From Ruegeria profundi (GTDB lineage Bacteria; Pseudomonadota; Alphaproteobacteria; Rhodobacterales; Rhodobacteraceae), in assembly GCF_001507545.1 (NCBI RefSeq), contig NZ_LQBP01000002.1, positions 434,001 through 498,000 of the forward strand: a DNA stretch of 64,000 bases, written 5' to 3'. Positions 62,239 through 64,000 of the stretch are shown in pieces (position 1 is the first letter of the stretch; every line of letters starts with the position of its first letter). The notes beneath the pieces were generated by a model. That model saw only the letters and a list, made by a program, of their open reading frames with translations, had not been told where the DNA came from and made no database searches. A program made the position numbers and the translations under genes.

Positions 62239-62429
62239 AAACGGTCACCCAAACGACCTGAGGCAAAGGAACATCTTCACGACAAAACTTATTAGCCGGT
62301 TGGAGGCGACCGGTTCTGGACTGAGTTGCAGCCGCGTATACTTTCGTCCTCTAAACATCTTGGAACCAATTGGCGTTATAGCCAAGATCTTCGAGCAACT
62401 ATGAGACCTTTGGCAAGCTGCTGAGCATC
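62239..62429. other. Gap after arsR
   Basis: No feature recognised. Confidence 0.3.
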
Positions 62430-62675
62430 CTACCGTGGCCGTCGTAGATAGCGTGCAGCTTTTTCTACCACCCTTGGCTCGACCGATCTCGCATCCACGC
62501 CCCCATTTTCTAAACCCATAGTGGTCGCCATTCGATAAGCTATGAGATAAATTGGATCGTCCATCACGGTCTTTTCTTCAACATGGTAAGCGGCCAAACC
62601 GACCATCACGCGCGAAAAGATGCCTTCCAGCTCCGGCGCTTCCTCCAGCTGTAAAATGTTTTGTTCGGGGCGCAT
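62430..62675 (-). CDS. Small hypothetical protein
   Basis: The 81-residue frame reads MRPEQNILQLEEAPELEGIF, MVGLAAYHVEEKTVMDDPIY and RMATTMGLENGGVDARSVEP. It has protein-like composition and an amphipathic helical look, but I do not recognise a family. No neighbour helps. It may be a real small gene or a remnant. Confidence 0.45.
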   Translation of the reverse strand: MRPEQNILQLEEAPELEGIFSRVMVGLAAYHVEEKTVMDDPIYLIAYRMATTMGLENGGVDARSVEPRVVEKAARYLRRPR

Positions 62676-63104
62676 TCATCTAGCGCGTATCGCCGACGCA
62701 AACGGTTGTGATTAATGAAGATAATGCTACCGAACGCCAACCAATCATCGACGCTCGGCTAACCGTAGGGCTTTCAGATGAGGGGTTTCTAACGCCCTGT
62801 TTGCGAGTCGCTCAAGCAAATAGATAATTCGTGCCACCGCTTCTTATTCGAACCATGAAACAACCCGCTAAACAATTAAAAATGCATCCTGATTTTGATC
62901 AGAGCGTTTCACTGCTGATTTGAGAACCAATGATGATATTCACAGATCAACTTTCTCGATAGTTTTCTTGGATCATCGAACGAAGGTCGATTAGTTTGCG
63001 ACGCCAACGAATTTTGGGAACTTTTCCTCATTTACGCTGTGGATAATCGAGAAAAGGCCCGGTATCTTCACGCTCTCGTGATCAATAGGCAGAAAACCAA
63101 TCCC
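62676..63104. other. AT-rich intergenic region upstream of nadA
   Basis: No gene is seen in this low-GC stretch. It should contain the nadA promoter. Confidence 0.4.
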
Positions 63105-64000
63105 GTGTTCGACCTACCCGCGCAGCGTGCGCACCTTTCCGAAAAATATGATCTTGCACCGTCGCCCGAGCTGGCGGCGAGCATGAGTGAAATTTATAGC
63201 CGCATGTCCCGCGTAGTGTCGCCGATGGATTGGGCAATCTACGCGCCTTACATCAAGGCGATCAACGATCTGAAGGCCGAGCGCAATGCGGTCATTCTGG
63301 GCCACAACTACATGACGCCCGAAATTTACCACGGCATTTCGGACTTCGGCGGCGACAGTCTACAACTGGCGATCAAGGCCACCGAGGTCGAGGCGGATGT
63401 GATCGTCCAATGCGGCGTGCATTTCATGGCAGAGACGTCAAAGATCCTCAGCCCCGAAAAGACCGTGCTTATGCCGGATATGGAGGCGGGCTGCTCACTA
63501 GCGGAATCAATCACGGCCGAAGGGATCGAGGAAATGCGCCGCCGTTATCCCGGCGCGCCGGTTGTGTCCTATGTAAACACCACGGCCGAGGTCAAAGCGG
63601 CTTCTGACATATGCTGCACCTCATCGAACGCAGCGCAGATCGTTGCAGCAATGGACAGCGACACGGTTATCATGACGCCAGATCAGTACCTGGCGCAGAA
63701 CGTGGCCCGCGACGTGCCGCAAAAGAATGTGGTCTGGTGGGAAGGCTCGTGCATCGTACACGAACAATACCGTCCTCAGGACCTGCGCGATTTTCGCGAA
63801 TGGAACCCCGGCACGCGTCTGATCGCGCATCCCGAATGTCCACCAGAGGTGGTGGCCGAGGCCGATTTCTCTGGATCCACCAGTGGTATCATCAAATATG
63901 TCACCGATGAAAAACCTGAAAAGGCACTGCTGATCACCGAATGCTCGATGGCGTCGAATATCGCGGATGCCTTGCCCGAGGTCGATTTTGTCGGCCCCTG
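63105..64000 (+). CDS. nadA: Quinolinate synthase (3' partial)
   Basis: The frame from the GTG at 63105 stays open to the window edge (298 codons). NadA condenses iminoaspartate with dihydroxyacetone phosphate to quinolinate for NAD synthesis. Visible marks are AVILGHNYMTPEIYHGISDF, VQCGVHFMAETSKILSPEK, the first cluster cysteine in MEAGCSLAES, SYVNTTAEVKAASDICCTSS, and TECSMASNIADALPEV with the second cysteine. The third lies beyond the window. The GTG start matches the usual FDLPAQRAHLSEKYDL opening but has only a weak ribosome-binding site. Confidence 0.94.
   Translation, partial: MFDLPAQRAHLSEKYDLAPSPELAASMSEIYSRMSRVVSPMDWAIYAPYIKAINDLKAERNAVILGHNYMTPEIYHGISDFGGDSLQLAIKATEVEADVIVQCGVHFMAETSKILSPEKTVLMPDMEAGCSLAESITAEGIEEMRRRYPGAPVVSYVNTTAEVKAASDICCTSSNAAQIVAAMDSDTVIMTPDQYLAQNVARDVPQKNVVWWEGSCIVHEQYRPQDLRDFREWNPGTRLIAHPECPPEVVAEADFSGSTSGIIKYVTDEKPEKALLITECSMASNIADALPEVDFVGP

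Noticed and set aside
1..64000. CRISPR arrays, tRNA or rRNA genes
   Set aside because: No regularly spaced repeats, cloverleaf-like segments or rRNA blocks were noticed on reading; a dedicated search was not possible.

Overview
The window looks like an accessory or catabolic region of a marine alphaproteobacterium of the Roseobacter group (Rhodobacteraceae). The pointers are the smoEFGKS-mtlK sorbitol/mannitol operon in Rhodobacter order, a DmdA-like aminomethyltransferase, a DoeA-type hydrolase, several TRAP and TTT transporters and many FCD-type GntR regulators. No tRNA, rRNA, CRISPR array or replication origin was seen. Family assignments come from reading motifs, not from database searches.

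Layout. (1) 1-3200: the end of a beta-oxidation pair (hydroxyacyl-CoA dehydrogenase and thiolase), a decayed LysR gene and the start of a dead IS6-type element. (2) 3300-12400: an IalB-like protein and a hexuronate module (kdgK, Zn-dehydrogenase, dctMQP and gntR, divergent from uxuAB), closed by a second IS6 remnant. (3) 12900-20100: a universal stress protein with a BCCT transporter, a GYD protein, a broken acyl-CoA-synthetase/enoyl-CoA-hydratase chimera, an OsmC protein and a DmdA-like gene, then an IS5 remnant. (4) 20400-24050: a DoeA-type hydrolase with an ArgE-type deacylase, a GntR pseudogene and an IS6 remnant. (5) 24300-32500: citryl-CoA-lyase-like and class III CoA-transferase genes with tctABC, divergent from tctDE and a third binding-protein gene. 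(6) 32700-34300: two overlapping paralogous genes for exported proteins that I do not recognise. (7) 34800-42400: a LacI regulator and the polyol ABC operon, cut by another IS6 remnant. (8) 43100-54340: a nitrogen-compound module of an amidohydrolase, DUF1989, LysR, a signal-less binding protein, a CobW GTPase, a small MCGLCG protein, an HpPgdA-like deacetylase, an amidase, an NCS1 permease and a GntR regulator with two winged helices. (9) 54470-64000: an IS66 remnant, a globin-coupled chemoreceptor, an IS6 remnant, an exported copper-type trio (YcnI, cupredoxin, DUF4142), truncated AraC and D-amino-acid transaminase genes, OCD-PhzF divergent from ArsR, and the start of nadA.

Most substrate modules pair their own transporter with catabolic enzymes and a local regulator, and dead transposase pieces lie at nearly every module boundary. 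This suggests assembly by insertion-sequence-mediated acquisition followed by decay. Regulatory sites visible in the sequence include a perfect inverted repeat between gntR and uxuA, three direct repeats between tctC and tctD, a LacI-type palindrome before smoE, an inverted repeat at the arsR/phzF divergence, and intercistronic hairpins that may set transporter stoichiometry. The best candidate for an undescribed system is the MCGLCG / CobW / signal-less binding-protein trio at 46808-49287 within the nitrogen module. The paralogous exported pair at 32681-34299 comes second.
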